A DNA stretch of 64,000 nt. It comes from an uncultured Eubacteriales bacterium. GTDB lineage: Bacteria > Bacillota > Clostridia > Oscillospirales > Acutalibacteraceae. Location: NCBI GenBank assembly GCA_934525065.1, contig CAKSYX010000006.1, positions 12,984 through 76,983 of the forward strand. The letters are read 5' to 3'. The stretch's first letter is position 1; the number at the start of each line of letters is the position of its first letter. A model generated the notes under the pieces. That model saw only the letters and a program-made list of their open reading frames with translations, ran no database searches and had not been told where the DNA came from. The translations under genes were made by a program, and so were the position numbers. Positions 40,427-49,484 of the stretch are shown here, piece by piece.

Positions 40427-41268
40427 TTGAAGTACGCAATCTTTCAAAGAAATTCGGAAAAAAAGAAGCGCTCAAAAATGTTTCGTTCACTTTGGAAAAC
40501 GGCGTCTACGGCCTGCTCGGTGCGAACGGCGCGGGAAAAACCACACTGATACGCTCTTTGACGCTCCTTTATCCTGACAGGTTCGGCGCAATTTCAAAAA
40601 ACGGTGTTCCGATTTCAAAGGACCAAAAGTATCTTTCGGGCGTGGGATACCTCCCTCAGCAGTTCGGTCTATTCAAAGAGCTTTCGGTCGCTGATGCGCT
40701 CAGCCTGCTTGCAAGCTTCAAAGGAATTGACAAAGCCGTGAGTGAAAGCGAAATTGAAAGGTGCCTTAAACTTGTCAATCTTTCCGATGAAAAAGAAAAG
40801 AGAGTTTCGGCCCTCTCCGGCGGAATGCTCAGGCGCGTCGGAATTGCTCAGGCTCTGCTCGGAAATCCGGAGCTTATAATCTTTGACGAACCGACTTCGG
40901 GTCTTGACCCGGTTGAAAGGCTGCGTTTCAAGTCGGTCGTTTCGGAAATCGACAGGGAAAAGACCGTTATAATTTCCACCCACATCGTTGAAGACATTGA
41001 GGCGGTCTGCGACCGTGTAATTGTTATGGACAGCGGAAAAGCACTTGGTGTTTACTCGTGCGAAGAGCTGAAAAACAAAGCCGGCGGAAAGGTTTTTGAA
41101 GTTTACGGAACCGATGCGGACATTTTATCTGAAGAAGGCTTCGTTGAAAAAATCTTTGAGCGTGACGGTCGCACCGCGAAAAGAATACTTTCGTCAAGGC
41201 CTTTGAACGGCAAGCCGTGCACACCGACTCTTGAGGACGGATATTTATGCTTGATAGAAGGAATATAA
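40423..41268 (+). CDS. ABC transporter ATP-binding protein
   Basis: The 281-residue ATPase has Walker A (LLGANGAGKTTL), Q-loop (YLPQQFGLFKEL), a signature VSALSGGMLRRVGIAQ, Walker B with the catalytic Glu (LIIFDEPTSGLDP) and the H-loop (IISTHIVEDIE). This pattern is typical of ABC-2 exporters. It overlaps genes on both sides (4 and 22 bases), so the three products are made together, presumably as one complex. Substrate unknown; peptide or lipid export is possible. Confidence 0.92.
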   Translation: MIEVRNLSKKFGKKEALKNVSFTLENGVYGLLGANGAGKTTLIRSLTLLYPDRFGAISKNGVPISKDQKYLSGVGYLPQQFGLFKELSVADALSLLASFKGIDKAVSESEIERCLKLVNLSDEKEKRVSALSGGMLRRVGIAQALLGNPELIIFDEPTSGLDPVERLRFKSVVSEIDREKTVIISTHIVEDIEAVCDRVIVMDSGKALGVYSCEELKNKAGGKVFEVYGTDADILSEEGFVEKIFERDGRTAKRILSSRPLNGKPCTPTLEDGYLCLIEGI

Positions 41269-41903
41269 AAATACGTTTCAGGCGACTTCTCCTGCTTGTC
41301 AGAGCACTGCGAACGGTTACGCTCATACCGTTTATAATACTGAACATTGTCATTCCGCTTCTTTTGCTGTTTATCTTTCTTCGCAAAGGAGCAGGGGATG
41401 AGCTTCAGTTCACGGCGAACCGACTTTACGGTCTGTTTTTGCCGTTCATGCTTTGCTGGTGTTCGATTTTTGTTCAAAAGTTTTATTTTGAAGAGCCGGG
41501 CTGTGAGCTGTTGTTCGTTAACAGTACCAAAGGAAAAACGACCGACATAGTGTTGCTGTTTTTGCTCGAAATAGGCCTCGAATTGCTTCTTTTGATGCCG
41601 CTTTTCATTTTGGTGCAGGGATTCAGGCAATACTGCTTCGGTCTGTTTCTGGTCTCCTTGTTCTATTTCGGCTTTTCATATCTGCTCTCGTTCGCTTTTC
41701 GCTCAATCACGCCAACGCTTCTGGTTTCCGTTGTTTATACCTTGCTGAACCTGATTTCGCCCCTTCAGACGGTTCACTTTCCGTTTTATTATTCGCCCGA
41801 ATCGCAGACGGAATTTCTTCGGTGTGAGCTTCCGCTTGCGCTCACGGGAATTGCGGCCGTTGCAGTCACTTCGCTGATGATGTTGAAACGCAGAAAGGTA
41901 TAA
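41247..41903 (+). CDS. ABC transporter membrane subunit (hypothetical permease)
   Basis: The 218-residue protein has about six hydrophobic segments, for example VTLIPFIILNIVIPLLLLFIF and IGLELLLLMPLFILVQGF, and ends MLKRRKV. I do not recognise a named family, but its place after the ATPase, with a 22-base overlap, makes it the partner permease of the protein at 38501. A charged N-terminus (RRNIKIRFRRLL) points to the cytoplasm. A strong terminator follows. Confidence 0.65.
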   Translation: MLDRRNIKIRFRRLLLLVRALRTVTLIPFIILNIVIPLLLLFIFLRKGAGDELQFTANRLYGLFLPFMLCWCSIFVQKFYFEEPGCELLFVNSTKGKTTDIVLLFLLEIGLELLLLMPLFILVQGFRQYCFGLFLVSLFYFGFSYLLSFAFRSITPTLLVSVVYTLLNLISPLQTVHFPFYYSPESQTEFLRCELPLALTGIAAVAVTSLMMLKRRKV

Positions 41904-41908
41904 ATACA

Positions 41909-41950
41909 TAACCGCGGTACGCTGTTTTTCGTACCGCGGTTACATTTTTT
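41909..41950. terminator. Bidirectional terminator between the ABC operon and the P-type ATPase gene
   Basis: TAACCGCGGTACG (41909-41921) pairs perfectly with CGTACCGCGGTTA (41930-41942), with T after it on the plus side. It stops both converging transcripts. Confidence 0.88.
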
Positions 41951-41954
41951 AAAG

Positions 41955-44636
41955 TCAGTTTTTCTTCAACACGCTTCTTTGAACAGCCTTGACAGCTTCA
42001 ACAATCGGAATGATGAGAAACGCGAGGAAGAGCGAAATTCCGTATGCCTTTGCGTCGAGGTGTGCAAAACCGAAAAGCTTTGAAAGAAAGTCGATTTCAA
42101 CAACGGCAGTTGTGAGAAGGAGCGAAGCCCCCATTGCAAGGTACAAGGCCGCGTTGTGGCTGCCTTTGAGCACCATTTTGACCGCAGAGCCGCGTTGTGA
42201 ACGCATGTTGAAGGAATGGAAAATTTCACACATAGACATTGTGAAAAACGCCATCGTCATTCCCTCATCGCTGTCTGCGATGTTGCGCCAAACGAGTGTC
42301 CCGGTTTCAAGGTATTCGCCGATATAAAACGCGGCCACGGTCAGTACCGTCACAAGAACGCCCTGATAAAAACAGTCAAAGCCAAGCCCGCCGGCAAAAA
42401 TTCCGTCCGTCGGTTTGCGCGGCTGTCTTTTCATAATGTCGCTTTCAGGTCTTTCAAGTCCGAGCGCAAGGGCAGGGAAACAGTCGGTAACAAGGTTGAT
42501 GAAAAGCAGGTGCGGCGCTCTCAGAATCGTGAAATTCATGATCGAAGCAAAGAAAATCGAAAGCACCTCAGAAAGATTTGAACCGAGCAGGAACTGAATG
42601 GCCTTCCTGATGTTGTCATAAATTCTTCTGCCTTCTCCGACAGCGGAGACGATCGTTGCAAAATTGTCGTCGGCAAGCACCATGTCGGCAACGTTTTTGG
42701 TCACATCAGTTCCCGTAATGCCCATGCCTATGCCGATATCCGCGCTCTTGATTGAGGGGGCATCGTTCACGCCGTCGCCGGTCATTGCGGTAACATAGCC
42801 GAGACTGCGCCATGCGTTCACGATGCGCGTTTTGTGCTCGGGCTGAACTCTGGCGTAAACGCGGATGTTTTTAACGACCTTCTTGAATTCCTCGTCTGAG
42901 TATTTTTCAATGTCTGCACCGAGCATTGCCTGAGAATCATCCGTAAGAATTCCAAGCTCGCGGGCAATCGCCCTTGCGGTGTTGATGTGGTCGCCGGTAA
43001 TCATTATCGGTGTAATTCCGGCTTCGCGACATTCGGCTATTGCAGCCTTGACCTCCGGACGAACGGGGTCAATCATTCCGACAAGACCGATGAAGGTCAT
43101 GCCGTTTTCGAGCTTTTCGCCGGTGTATTCGGCAGGCTCTGAGGGGTACGTCTTATACGCCGCGGCAAAAACGCGCAGCGCATTGTTGCCCATCCTCGTG
43201 TTTTCTTCATTGATTTTTTCGCGTACCTCGGCAGTCATTTCAACGGTTTTTCCGTCAATAAGTGCGTGGGAGCAGTGCTTAAGAATTTCGTCGGGTGCAC
43301 CCTTTGTGTACTGAATGTAGCCGTTTTCAGCCTTGTGAACGGTACTCATCATTTTTCTGCCGGAGTCAAACGGAATCTCGCCGACCCTCTGCTCGGCGGC
43401 GGAAAGCGCGCTCTTTTCAAGTCCGAGCGTTCTTGCGTAAACTATAAGCGCAGCTTCGTCCGGCTCACCGGTGCTTTTTCCGTCAGAATCAACCTCGGCG
43501 TTGGTGCAAAGTGCCATTGCCGAAGCGAGCCTTTCTTCATCGCTTCCGAAGTGGTCAACAACGGTCATCACGTTCTGTGTAAGAGTTCCGGTTTTATCTG
43601 AGCAAATGATCTGAGTGCAGCCGAGTGTTTCAACGGCGGTCATTTTCCGGATTATTGCGTTCTTCTTGGACATATTCGTCACGCCGATTGCAAGAACGAT
43701 TGTCATGACGGCAACAAGACCTTCCGGAATCGCCGCAACAGCGAGCGCGATTGCCGTGATGAAAGATTTGAGGGCAACATCAATAAACGGCGGCTTGTCA
43801 GCCAGCAGGAAGAATTTTGTCACAAGGTCAAAAGCAAAAATGAAAACGCAGACGCCGATGACGAGCTTTGTGAGAACCTTTGAAAGCTGTTCAAGCTTCA
43901 GCTCAAGCGGAGTTTTACCCTCCTGCGTGAGCGAAATTGCCGAGGCGATTTTGCCCATTTCCGTTTCCATTCCCGTTGCAACAACAACGGCCTTGCCGCG
44001 TCCGTAGACAACGGTTGAGCCCATGTATGCCATGTTTTTGCGGTCGCCGAGCGGAACCTCCTTTTCGTCCGTACCCATGAGGGCGTTCACGAGCTTTGAA
44101 ACGGGTACTGATTCGCCGGTCAGTGCTGCTTCCTCAATTTTCATGCTGCTGCATTCAATTATGCGGCAGTCCGCGGGAACGGCGTCGCCTGCGTCGAGCA
44201 GAATAACGTCGCCGACAACAAGCTCTTCGCTTTTGACAGAAATAATTTTTCCGCTTCGCAATGTCTTTGTTGTTGCGGCCGACATCTCCTGGAGCGCTTC
44301 AATTGCTTTTTCAGCCTTGCTTTCCTGAACAACGCCGAGAACCGCATTGACAATGACAACAAAAAGGATTATCAGCGTGTCTGTCGGAACTGTTGCCTTT
44401 CCGGCTTCAATCGTGTCAGTGACTGCCGAAATTACGGCGGCAACGAGGAGAATGACGATCATCGGATCCTTCATCTGGTCAAAAAAGCGTTTCAAGAGCG
44501 AATCCTTTTTGGCCTCGGCCAATTTGTTCTTTCCGTTTTTTTCAAGTCTTGCGGCGGCCTCTTTTTCCCCAAGGCCGTCCGGTTCGCTTTTCACTTCGCG
44601 CAGCACTTCCTGCGCTGTCCTTTGGTAGTAGTTCAT
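41955..44636 (-). CDS. P-type cation ATPase (SERCA-like), probably exporting Mn2+ or Ca2+
   Basis: The 893-residue pump has a cation-ATPase N-terminal domain, the actuator TGES (ALTGESVPVSK), the membrane motif AAIPEGL, the phosphorylated aspartate in CSDKTGTLTQN, the nucleotide KGAPDEIL, the hinge MTGDGVNDAPSI, and about ten membrane helices. This places it in the type II Ca2+/Mn2+ group. A yybP-ykoY leader precedes it, which is known to sense Mn2+, so Mn2+ export is favoured. The ATG at 44636 follows AAAGGA; a longer reading would translate the riboswitch. Confidence 0.93.
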   Translation of the reverse strand: MNYYQRTAQEVLREVKSEPDGLGEKEAAARLEKNGKNKLAEAKKDSLLKRFFDQMKDPMIVILLVAAVISAVTDTIEAGKATVPTDTLIILFVVIVNAVLGVVQESKAEKAIEALQEMSAATTKTLRSGKIISVKSEELVVGDVILLDAGDAVPADCRIIECSSMKIEEAALTGESVPVSKLVNALMGTDEKEVPLGDRKNMAYMGSTVVYGRGKAVVVATGMETEMGKIASAISLTQEGKTPLELKLEQLSKVLTKLVIGVCVFIFAFDLVTKFFLLADKPPFIDVALKSFITAIALAVAAIPEGLVAVMTIVLAIGVTNMSKKNAIIRKMTAVETLGCTQIICSDKTGTLTQNVMTVVDHFGSDEERLASAMALCTNAEVDSDGKSTGEPDEAALIVYARTLGLEKSALSAAEQRVGEIPFDSGRKMMSTVHKAENGYIQYTKGAPDEILKHCSHALIDGKTVEMTAEVREKINEENTRMGNNALRVFAAAYKTYPSEPAEYTGEKLENGMTFIGLVGMIDPVRPEVKAAIAECREAGITPIMITGDHINTARAIARELGILTDDSQAMLGADIEKYSDEEFKKVVKNIRVYARVQPEHKTRIVNAWRSLGYVTAMTGDGVNDAPSIKSADIGIGMGITGTDVTKNVADMVLADDNFATIVSAVGEGRRIYDNIRKAIQFLLGSNLSEVLSIFFASIMNFTILRAPHLLFINLVTDCFPALALGLERPESDIMKRQPRKPTDGIFAGGLGFDCFYQGVLVTVLTVAAFYIGEYLETGTLVWRNIADSDEGMTMAFFTMSMCEIFHSFNMRSQRGSAVKMVLKGSHNAALYLAMGASLLLTTAVVEIDFLSKLFGFAHLDAKAYGISLFLAFLIIPIVEAVKAVQRSVLKKN

Positions 44637-44654
44637 TGTTTTCTTCCTTTCGTG

Positions 44655-44840
44655 AATAATATACAAAAGACCCTTAGCAGAACATATGACTGATTCGCTG
44701 AAAAACAGCGGAAAGTTCATCTGCTCTGTTAAAGGTCTTGCTGTCGGAAAAACGACCTGCAAACCGGATTTCCGAAAAAACAGAAAACGCGATGACGATT
44801 TGCAGCAATGAGCTACTCCCCTTTAAGTGGGTTTCTGCAT
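44655..44840 (-). promoter_or_regulatory. yybP-ykoY (Mn2+) riboswitch with transcription terminator
   Basis: The minus-strand RNA contains AAAGGGGAGTAGC (44811-44824) and GACAGCAAGACC (44732-44743), the two conserved L1/L3 loop segments of the yybP-ykoY manganese riboswitch. Downstream, AGACC and CAGAGCAGA can pair with TCTGCT and GGGTCTTTT (to about 44662) to form a terminator that shares the last aptamer strand. Mn2+ binding should disfavour it and turn the ATPase on. Confidence 0.85.
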
Positions 44841-44844
44841 GAAA

Positions 44845-44873
44845 ATATTAACATAGCGAGCGAAAAAAGTCAA
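44845..44873 (-). promoter_or_regulatory. Promoter of the riboswitch-ATPase transcript
   Basis: TTGACT (44868-44873) and TAATAT (44845-44850) are 17 bases apart; the predicted RNA start is just before the aptamer. Confidence 0.7.
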
Positions 44874-44961
44874 GCATTATTGTTTTGCTCCTTTTGTGCA
44901 AAAGTATGCCGATTCGGCGCGGATTTGCGGCGTTCGCCGTCTTTTGCTTTTTTTTAGCATA

Positions 44962-44998
44962 ACCAAAAGAAAACCGCCGTGTCAAAAACATGGCGGTT
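44962..44998 (-). terminator. Terminator of the mgtE-ABC-NUDIX operon
   Basis: Minus-strand stem AACCGCCATG/CACGGCGGTT with a seven-base loop and TTTTCTTTTGG after it. Confidence 0.75.
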
Positions 44999-45005
44999 AA
45001 ATATA

Positions 45006-45629
45006 TCAGTCAAAAAGAGTTACCCAGTTTTCCGCTTCGTTCGCTTCAAAGCAGAGAAGAAGCTGTTCTTTCGTAACCTTTTCAATTGCAAGGTTTTCGG
45101 GCAGCTCGTTTTTTGAAAAGAAAGCGGTCTCGGTTGTTTCAATGTTTTCCTTGAAGCTGCCGCCGAGGAGCGAGCAAAGAACAAAAACCTTCACAACGCC
45201 GTAGGCATAGGGCGGGGGATTATGGCGGTTTCTGTCCTGAACGGCAATGAGCAGCTTTGCTTCAACGTCAAGTCCGGCTTCCTCTTTTGTCTCCTTGACG
45301 GTGTTTTCCGCAACGGATTGGTCGATGTCGCACCAGCCGCCGGGCAAAGCCCATTTTCCGTTGTTTTCGTGAACAAGAAGGAGCTTTCCTTTTTTGAAAA
45401 CGGCGGCTCTGGTATCAACCTTCGGGGTCTGGTAGCCGGTTTCGCCGCAGAACAGCTCTCTGACCTTTTTAATCGGCAGGTCGGTTTTGAACGCCATTAT
45501 CTCCGCAGAAATCTCCCTGAGCCTTTCGTAACGCTCAAGGTCGAATTTGTCCTTTCCGTAGGTCAGCCCTGCCTGGGCGAGAGACTGAATTTCCATCGCC
45601 CATTTTGTGAGCATATCTCTGTCTGTCAT
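45006..45629 (-). CDS. NUDIX hydrolase with N-terminal NUDIX_N-type domain
   Basis: The 207-residue protein has an N-terminal helical domain (about 1-60) of the COG1051 ADP-ribose/ADP-sugar pyrophosphatase group, then a NUDIX domain with box GGWCDIDQSVAENTVKETKEEAGL. The usual REUXEE reads KETKEE, a conservative Arg-to-Lys change; the metal glutamates are kept. Substrate is probably a nucleoside diphosphate derivative. GGAGG precedes the ATG. It is the last gene after two ABC exporter genes; the functional link is unclear. Confidence 0.88.
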   Translation of the reverse strand: MTDRDMLTKWAMEIQSLAQAGLTYGKDKFDLERYERLREISAEIMAFKTDLPIKKVRELFCGETGYQTPKVDTRAAVFKKGKLLLVHENNGKWALPGGWCDIDQSVAENTVKETKEEAGLDVEAKLLIAVQDRNRHNPPPYAYGVVKVFVLCSLLGGSFKENIETTETAFFSKNELPENLAIEKVTKEQLLLCFEANEAENWVTLFD

Positions 45630-45645
45630 AAAACCTCCGAAAAAC

Positions 45646-47703
45646 TCAGGTCATTTCAAACGCACCTGTGTAAAGCTGATAGTATTTCTTTCCGAGGGCA
45701 ATAAGCTCGTCATGGTCACCGCTTTCAATAATTTCGCCGTTTTCAAGGACAATTATATTCTCCGAGTTGCGGACGGTTGAAAGGCGGTGGGCAATGACAA
45801 GGACGGTTTTGTCTGCCATCAGCTTGTCCATTCCTTTTTCAATGAGACGTTCGGTTCGGGTATCTATTGAGCTTGTTGCTTCGTCAAGAACAAGCAACGG
45901 CCTGTCGGCAATTGCAGCTCTTGCGATGTTGATGAGCTGAGCCTGACCCATACTGATGTTGACGCCGTCTGCGTTCAGCTCGGTGTCATAGCCGTCGGGC
46001 AGTTTTTCAATGAATGAATGTGCATTGGCAAGCTTTGCGGCGGCAACAACCTCTTCGTCCGTTGCGTCAAGGCGGCCGTAGAGAATGTTCTCCTTGATGG
46101 TTCCGGCGAAGAGCCTTGAATCCTGAAGAACAAATGCCATCGAAGAGCGAAGCGAGGCTTTTTTGATGTCCTTGATTGAAATGCCGTCAATAGTGATTTC
46201 GCCGCTGTCAACCTCATAAAAGCGGTTAATGAGGTTAGTGATCGTTGTCTTTCCTGCTCCTGTCGAGCCGACAAACGCCAGCTTTTCGCCGCTGTTCGCG
46301 TGGGCAGAAACGTTTTTGAGCACAGGTGTGCCCTCAACGTATGAGAAGGTGATGTCTTTGATATCAATATCACAACTGACAGGAACGTATTCGGTACCGT
46401 CTAAGCCTGCAGGAACGGCCCAGTACGGATCTCCGTCCTCGCTTTCGGTGACTTTGCCCATGTAGTCCTTCACTGCTTTGACAAGTGTGACCTTGCCTTC
46501 GTCGGTTTCAACGTCGGTGTCAAGAACCTCAAAAATTCTTTCCGCACCGGCGAGAGCGGCAACAAATGAATTGTAGCTGCTTGCAATCGAGGCGATAGGG
46601 GAGCCGTAGCTTTTTGCAAAGCTTAGATAAACAATGAGCCTTGCCGCGTCCATCTGACCGACAATTACGAGCCACGCACCGAATGAAACCGCAATTGCGT
46701 AGTTAATGCGCATGATCATTGAAATGAGCGGACTCATCAATCCGCCGATGATGTTGGATTTTACGCCGGTTCTTCTCAAATCCTCGTTGAGTTCCTTGAA
46801 CTGTTTTTTGCTGCGTTCTTCATAGCAGAAAATCTTGACCGCCTTGATGCCTCTGACGTATTCTTCAACATAGCCGTTGCACTTTGCGGTTGCTTCCTGT
46901 GCTTTTTTGAAGAGGGGAGCGCACTTTGAGGTTATCACCATTACAACCAAAACCATCAGCACAATTGCAAAGGTAATGGTGAGCGTAATTTTCCAGCTAT
47001 AAACTATCATGATGGTGATCGTCATAACAGCCGTTATGGTTGAAGAAATAATACTTGGAAAATCGCTGCTGACAAGGTCGCTGATTCTTGAAACGTCACT
47101 GATGAAGTGACTCATGATCTCGCCGGTTTTGCGTTTGTCAAAATAGCTGACCGGCAGATGCTGAAGGTGATTGAAAAGGTCGCGCCGCAGGTCGGCAACA
47201 ATTCTGAGCGAAACCGAAAGAAGGATTCTTGTATAAAGAAAACTGAACGCCGCCGCAAACAGACATGCCACGCTCATGACCACTATCCACATAATGATTC
47301 CGGACATGGCGTTCTCTGCCGAGGTTTCACGTCCTCTAACAACATTTTCTAGGATTTTGTATATAGGCTCCATTGCAAGGGTTGAAACAACGCTGATTAC
47401 CGAAGTGAGAACAACGAGCGCTGCAACGGCGAACATCCAGCCTTTCTTTTTGGTCAGATATTTAAGCAGACGCTTTGCCGCCTTTTTTGTATCCTTTGGT
47501 TTTTTCTTTGCTCTTTCGGCTTTTTCTTCTTCTGTGAGTTCCGGCTTTTTGGCTTTGGGTTTTTTCTTTTTGCTTTTTCTGTCTGCCGGCGTATCTTTTG
47601 CGGACGTTGCCGCGGCTTTTGTTTCCGGCACGTTTTTAATCTCTTCGCTTTCGGGGGTGGAGGTTTTCTTTTCTTCTTCCGTGAGCTTTGTGCTTTTACT
47701 CAT
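45646..47703 (-). CDS. ABC exporter half-transporter with lysine-rich N-terminal tail (catalytic Walker B)
   Basis: The 685-residue protein has a cytoplasmic tail of about 85 residues made largely of Lys, Glu and Ala (for example DRKSKKKKPKAKKPELTEEE). Six membrane helices of an ABC type I exporter and a C-terminal ATPase follow: Walker A (GSTGAGKTT) and Walker B LLVLDEATSSID with the catalytic Glu. The signature is unusual: ISMGQAQ in place of LSGGQ. It overlaps its partner by four bases. With the partner's altered Walker B this is the pattern of an asymmetric heterodimer with one active ATP site. The substrate may be a drug or lipid. Confidence 0.92.
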   Translation of the reverse strand: MSKSTKLTEEEKKTSTPESEEIKNVPETKAAATSAKDTPADRKSKKKKPKAKKPELTEEEKAERAKKKPKDTKKAAKRLLKYLTKKKGWMFAVAALVVLTSVISVVSTLAMEPIYKILENVVRGRETSAENAMSGIIMWIVVMSVACLFAAAFSFLYTRILLSVSLRIVADLRRDLFNHLQHLPVSYFDKRKTGEIMSHFISDVSRISDLVSSDFPSIISSTITAVMTITIMIVYSWKITLTITFAIVLMVLVVMVITSKCAPLFKKAQEATAKCNGYVEEYVRGIKAVKIFCYEERSKKQFKELNEDLRRTGVKSNIIGGLMSPLISMIMRINYAIAVSFGAWLVIVGQMDAARLIVYLSFAKSYGSPIASIASSYNSFVAALAGAERIFEVLDTDVETDEGKVTLVKAVKDYMGKVTESEDGDPYWAVPAGLDGTEYVPVSCDIDIKDITFSYVEGTPVLKNVSAHANSGEKLAFVGSTGAGKTTITNLINRFYEVDSGEITIDGISIKDIKKASLRSSMAFVLQDSRLFAGTIKENILYGRLDATDEEVVAAAKLANAHSFIEKLPDGYDTELNADGVNISMGQAQLINIARAAIADRPLLVLDEATSSIDTRTERLIEKGMDKLMADKTVLVIAHRLSTVRNSENIIVLENGEIIESGDHDELIALGKKYYQLYTGAFEMT

Positions 47704-49469
47704 TGCGCCAACACTCCTTCCTGCTGAGAAACAAAGATTTCGTTATATACTTCATTGTTTTTGACGAGTTCGTCGTGTGTTCCGATTCCACAGATTTTTC
47801 CGTTTTCAAGAACGACAATTCTGTCTGCGTTCATGATAGATGTAATGCGCTGAGCAATTATCAGCTTTGTAACATTTTTCAGCTTTTCACCTTTCATTGC
47901 TTCACGTATCTTAGAATCCGTTGCGGTGTCAACGGCGCTGGTTGAGTCGTCAAGAATGAGAATTTTAGGCTTTTTGAGCAGTGCTCTTGCAATGCAGATT
48001 CGCTGTCTCTGGCCGCCGGAGACGGTGCTTCCGCCCTGACCGACTTCGGTGTCATATCCCTTTTCTTTTTCCATGATGAAGTCGTGAGCCTGAGCAGCCT
48101 TTGCCGCTTCAATAACTTCTTCGTTGCTTGCTTCAAGGTCGCCCCAAAGGATATTGTCCTTGATTGTTCCGGAAAAGAGGAAGTGCTGCTGCGGAACGAT
48201 TGAAACCGCACCGCGCAGGTTCTTGAACTTGTAATCCTTGACGTTGTGTCCGCCTACCGTTACCTCGCCGCTCGTCACGTCATAAAGGCGCGGAATGAGG
48301 GAAACGAGAGTTGACTTTGCCGAGCCTGTTGAACCGATTATTCCAATCGTCTCTCCGCTTTCAATTCTGAGGTCAATTCCGTCAAGTACGTTTTTGACTG
48401 CTTCCTTTTCATATTTGAAGGTAACGTTTTTGAATTCGATGCTGCCGTCCTCAACAATAAGCTTTTCGTCCGCATCGTCGTCTGTAACTGACGGAACCTG
48501 ATTGAAGACCTCGCCGAGTCTTTCAACGGAGGCCTTGGCGGTTGCCATTGTGAGGAAGACCATAAGAATTGTCATCAGTGAACTGAGAATCTGAGAAATG
48601 TAGGTTGAAAATGTTGTGAGCTTGCCGACAGTGAGACCGTCTGCAACACCGGCAAATGTTTCGTTTATAATGATTTTACTGCCGGAGAAGAGAACGCCTG
48701 TTATGCAGCCGTAAAGAACAAGCATGATAAGCGGAGAAACATAGAGAATGATTTTCTGAGCCTTGATGCTGATGTTTACAAGCTCGTTGTTTATGATATT
48801 GAACTTTTCTTTTTCATAATCTTCACGAACAAAGGATTTAACAACCTTGATTCCGTTGATGTTTGTTCTGAGTGTTCCGTTGAACTTGTCGGTAACCTTC
48901 AAAAGCTTTCTGAACATCGGAACGGCAACAACACCCATAATTGTCAGAAGGATAACGATAGACGGAATGCTTATTATGAAGATTTTTGAAAGGTCGCGGC
49001 TGATTTGGAGCGAATACACAAGTGAGAGGACAAGCAGAATGGGACCTCTGACAAAGGTGACGATCACATTGCTGAAAACGCTTGAGATCCTTGAGGTGTC
49101 GCTTGTCATTCTCGTGATCAGGGAGGATACCTTGAGCTTGTCAATATTCTCAAATGAGAGGTCCTGAATTTTGTTGAACAGTGCAGAGCGCATATTGGCA
49201 GAAAAGCCCATGCTTGCAATCGCCGCGCATCTCGAGGTGAAATATCCGACAACGAGGGTAAGAAAGCACAGTCCGAGCATGGCAAAAACCTTTTTGATCA
49301 GCAGCGGATACTGAATGCTTGCAGACTTGTCCGGATCAATGAGGTCAATAACCTGACCCATTATTTTGGGAATCTGGAGATCGATAACAACGTCCAGAAG
49401 AACCATGACCGGGGTCAGCAGCGTCAGGATGCGGTACCCCTTGATGAACGACAGGAATCTTTTAAACAA
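47700..49469 (-). CDS. ABC exporter half-transporter (degenerate ATP site)
   Basis: The 589-residue partner has six membrane helices (starting FKRFLSFIKGYRILTLLTPVMV) and an ATPase with Walker A GSTGSAKST, a normal signature VSGGQRQR and Walker B ILILDDSTSAVD, in which Asp stands where the catalytic Glu is expected. Such a site binds ATP but turns over slowly. The start is TTG at 49469 with AGGAGG eight bases upstream. It lies 15 bases after mgtE, so it is likely co-transcribed. Confidence 0.92.
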   Translation of the reverse strand: MFKRFLSFIKGYRILTLLTPVMVLLDVVIDLQIPKIMGQVIDLIDPDKSASIQYPLLIKKVFAMLGLCFLTLVVGYFTSRCAAIASMGFSANMRSALFNKIQDLSFENIDKLKVSSLITRMTSDTSRISSVFSNVIVTFVRGPILLVLSLVYSLQISRDLSKIFIISIPSIVILLTIMGVVAVPMFRKLLKVTDKFNGTLRTNINGIKVVKSFVREDYEKEKFNIINNELVNISIKAQKIILYVSPLIMLVLYGCITGVLFSGSKIIINETFAGVADGLTVGKLTTFSTYISQILSSLMTILMVFLTMATAKASVERLGEVFNQVPSVTDDDADEKLIVEDGSIEFKNVTFKYEKEAVKNVLDGIDLRIESGETIGIIGSTGSAKSTLVSLIPRLYDVTSGEVTVGGHNVKDYKFKNLRGAVSIVPQQHFLFSGTIKDNILWGDLEASNEEVIEAAKAAQAHDFIMEKEKGYDTEVGQGGSTVSGGQRQRICIARALLKKPKILILDDSTSAVDTATDSKIREAMKGEKLKNVTKLIIAQRITSIMNADRIVVLENGKICGIGTHDELVKNNEVYNEIFVSQQEGVLAQ

Positions 49470-49484
49470 AACGGAATCCTCCTT

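Noticed and set aside
44880..44961. A small RNA or gene in the gap between the ATPase promoter and the NUDIX terminator
   Set aside because: A weak GGCG/CGCC hairpin and T-rich sequence only; no promoter-terminator pair or frame with a ribosome site.
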